Part shown: positions 14,938 to 15,826 of the stretch, piece by piece
Layout: each line of letters opens with the position of its first letter
How positions within the stretch are numbered: position 1 is the first letter of the stretch
NCBI GenBank assembly: GCA_002309425.1
Contig: DBXD01000033.1
Span: 50,259-66,084, forward strand
Direction of reading: 5' to 3'
From: Cyanobacteria bacterium UBA1221
GTDB taxonomy: Bacteria; Cyanobacteriota; Vampirovibrionia; Gastranaerophilales; Gastranaerophilaceae
DNA: 15,826 nucleotides
Notes under the pieces: generated by a model
What the model saw: the letters and a program-made list of their open reading frames with translations, nothing else
The model's database searches: none
Told to the model about the DNA's origin: nothing
Position numbers and translations under genes: made by a program

Positions 14938-15381
14938 TTATACCCGTACTGACACTTGCTCTTCCGATTTGTCGGTTTTATTTTGGGGTATATATTTTAA
15001 CTCGTGCTTAATATGGATACCTGCACCACCATTAAGTTCAATTGAATAATGGCGCTTTTTAAGAAGATCATCATTACAATGAGAATGCCCATACATAACG
15101 TCTTTATTTAGTCTTGCTATTTCTTCAGCATCAATACCCGAAATTTCTTTTAAAGTTTGAAGATATTCATAATAATTTTCATCTTTATGCCCTAAGCCAA
15201 CACCAAGACTGAACTCCTCTACCCTTGCCGCTTTTATAAAAGCATCCCATAATCTTTCATCATCTTTTGGGGTAGTTTCAATTACTTGTAATACCCTATC
15301 TTGTCCACCATAACAGTTTTGACTTAAAGTTATTTTACCCTTAAAATAAGGGGCATTATATTGAATTCTTTGCACTTGCAC
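14938..15381 (-). CDS. Unrecognised protein, 147 residues, GTG start
   Basis: The start is GTG at 15381, fixed by AAAAGGAG 6 bases upstream; the open frame extends further up to an ATG at 15465, but that segment is hydrophobic and would contain the Shine-Dalgarno site. The protein begins MQVQRIQYNAPYFKGK, has a beta-like segment (KITLSQNCYGGQDRVLQVIE), a helical middle (DERLWDAFIKAARVEEF and YYEYLQTLKEISGIDAEEIA), a His-rich stretch (MYGHSHCNDD) and a polar tail. The short N-terminal tail ending in an aromatic-x-G-K is a start I associate with lineage-restricted hypothetical proteins of gut Melainabacteria, but I cannot confirm that here. No catalytic motif, signal peptide or membrane helix is visible. 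It sits alone on the minus strand with about 140 bases before the next gene. Confidence 0.7.
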   Translation of the reverse strand: MQVQRIQYNAPYFKGKITLSQNCYGGQDRVLQVIETTPKDDERLWDAFIKAARVEEFSLGVGLGHKDENYYEYLQTLKEISGIDAEEIARLNKDVMYGHSHCNDDLLKKRHYSIELNGGAGIHIKHELKYIPQNKTDKSEEQVSVRV

Positions 15382-15509
15382 TTTATACTCCTTTTTAATT
15401 GTGTTGTATACTAACATGAAAACCTGTAAAAATAAATTTTGCCTATAAATTTTAAAAATTATCAAAAATCTTTACATTTATCAAACCTGATATTATTTGT
15501 AAAAGCATT

Positions 15510-15537
15510 TTGCAAAATAAAATTTTCGTGATAGTAT
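15510..15537 (+). promoter_or_regulatory. Probable promoter of tRNA-Ser
   Basis: TTGCAA (15510-15515), 16 bases, TAGTAT (15532-15537) with an extended -10 TG at 15529-15530. Transcription would start near 15544 and give a precursor with about 30 bases before the mature tRNA; that leader contains the copy of the variable arm described below. Confidence 0.5.
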
Positions 15538-15542
15538 AGGTT

Positions 15543-15558
15543 TGTAGGGTTACCTGCA
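15543..15558 (+). repeat. Direct repeat of tRNA-Ser variable arm, upstream copy
   Basis: The 16 bases here match 15620-15635, inside the variable arm of the tRNA, at 15 of 16 positions, including an unbroken 12-base run (GGGTTACCTGCA) 77 bases apart. With one 2-base gap the similarity continues into the GGT of the anticodon stem's 3' side. It may be a remnant of a second tRNA-Ser copy or a recombination footprint. Confidence 0.7.
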
Positions 15559-15573
15559 TGACAATAAGAATAA

Positions 15574-15662
15574 GGAAAAGTGGCCGAGTGGCTTAAGGCG
15601 GCACCCTGCTAAGGTGTTGTGTGGGGTTACCTGCACCGTGGGTTCAAATCCCACCTTTTCCG
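15574..15662 (+). tRNA. tRNA-Ser (anticodon GCU)
   Basis: A class II tRNA reading AGC/AGU serine codons. The acceptor stem is GGAAAAG (15574-15580) with CTTTTCC (15655-15661) and G at 15662 as discriminator. The D stem is GCCG/CGGC. The anticodon stem is GCACC/GGTGT with loop CTGCTAA, placing the anticodon GCT at 15608-15610. A long variable arm of about 20 bases (15618-15637) follows, as expected for serine. The T arm is GTGGG-TTCAAAT-CCCAC (15638-15654). The CCA end is not encoded and must be added after transcription. The next base starts a long hairpin. Confidence 0.97.
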
Positions 15663-15702
15663 AATGATAGCCGATATATCAATAGATATGTCGGCTATCA
15701 TT
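15663..15702 (+). terminator. 18-bp hairpin directly after tRNA-Ser
   Basis: The arms at 15663-15680 and 15685-15702 pair over 18 positions with a single G-U and a loop of AATA. The palindrome starts at the first base after the tRNA discriminator. There is no T-tract after it, so it may end transcription by an unusual route, act as a processing signal for the tRNA 3' end, or be a dispersed repeat. Confidence 0.6.
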
Positions 15703-15826
15703 GTGATTTATAGGTTTTCAGGACAGTTGTGATGGGAGTTTTGTGGTAAATATGCCTATATTTAGGGCGATAGAGGCAGATTTATAGTGTAGAGATTTGC
15801 CGGACTATTTTTGCACTTTTGTCCCA

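Noticed and set aside
15382..15465. Upstream ATG extending the 147-residue protein by 28 residues
   Set aside because: The extension contains the Shine-Dalgarno site AAAAGGAG of the GTG start and looks like translated AT-rich leader; a signal peptide was considered but the pattern is poor.
15703..15826. Possible gene at the window's right edge
   Set aside because: Only short frames (under 25 codons) are open on either strand up to the edge, none with a recognisable motif; I see nothing to annotate.
1..15826. CRISPR array, insertion sequence or prophage
   Set aside because: No regularly spaced repeats, transposase, integrase or phage structural gene was found; the tRNA-associated repeat is too short and too close to be called an attachment site.

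Overview
This AT-rich window carries Gram-negative-style bacterial genes with good Shine-Dalgarno sites. The best guess for its source is a non-photosynthetic cyanobacterial relative from animal gut (Vampirovibrionia/Melainabacteria, order Gastranaerophilales). The reasons are the B12-binding-type radical SAM protein directly upstream of an RNase E/G with a long charged tail, the many lineage-restricted hypothetical proteins, and the general base composition. This assignment is an inference from gene content, not a computed placement; a low-GC Firmicute or another gut lineage is the alternative.

Layout. 1-285: the 3' end of a Na+/phosphate cotransporter, convergent with a short DmeF-like cation diffusion facilitator (282-965). 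966-1276: a non-coding gap with two hairpins and a possible small minus-strand ORF. 1277-2539: a membrane-anchored protein whose C-terminal half looks like the HopA1/lanthipeptide-lyase type of effector domain. 2636-3730: the housekeeping ATPase YchF, divergent from a regulator (3888-5042) built from four tandem GntR-type winged helices with no ligand domain. 5039-11733: one minus-strand block of five tightly packed genes. In order of transcription these are a radical SAM/DUF2344 fusion, RNase E/G, two small membrane proteins and a 17-repeat TPR protein. 11734-12249: a long gap holding a possible structured small RNA or leader that ends in a clear intrinsic terminator. 12250-13184: two unrecognised genes, convergent. 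13374-14159: a PHP-family (HisJ-type) phosphatase. 14242-14799: a repeat protein with an exact 19-residue period. 14938-15381: an unrecognised small protein. 15574-15662: tRNA-Ser(GCU), with an 18-bp hairpin starting at the next base. No mobile element, CRISPR array or rRNA was seen.

How the genes work together. The clearest functional unit is the RNase E/G block. RNase E/G overlaps the next membrane-protein gene by 17 bp, the second membrane protein and the TPR gene follow within a few bases, and coupled translation is likely. This suggests, but does not prove, a membrane-tethered RNA-processing assembly. The remaining genes look like independent single-gene units: metal and phosphate transport, YchF, the four-winged-helix regulator with its own promoter, and PHP phosphatase. 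The HopA1-like protein and the 19-residue repeat protein both resemble, at fold-pattern level only, families known from secreted effectors.

Points most worth a second look are the four-winged-helix regulator, the HopA1-like membrane protein, the exact 19-residue repeats, the candidate RNA at 11958-12136, and a 15/16-base copy of the tRNA-Ser variable arm just upstream of the tRNA gene.
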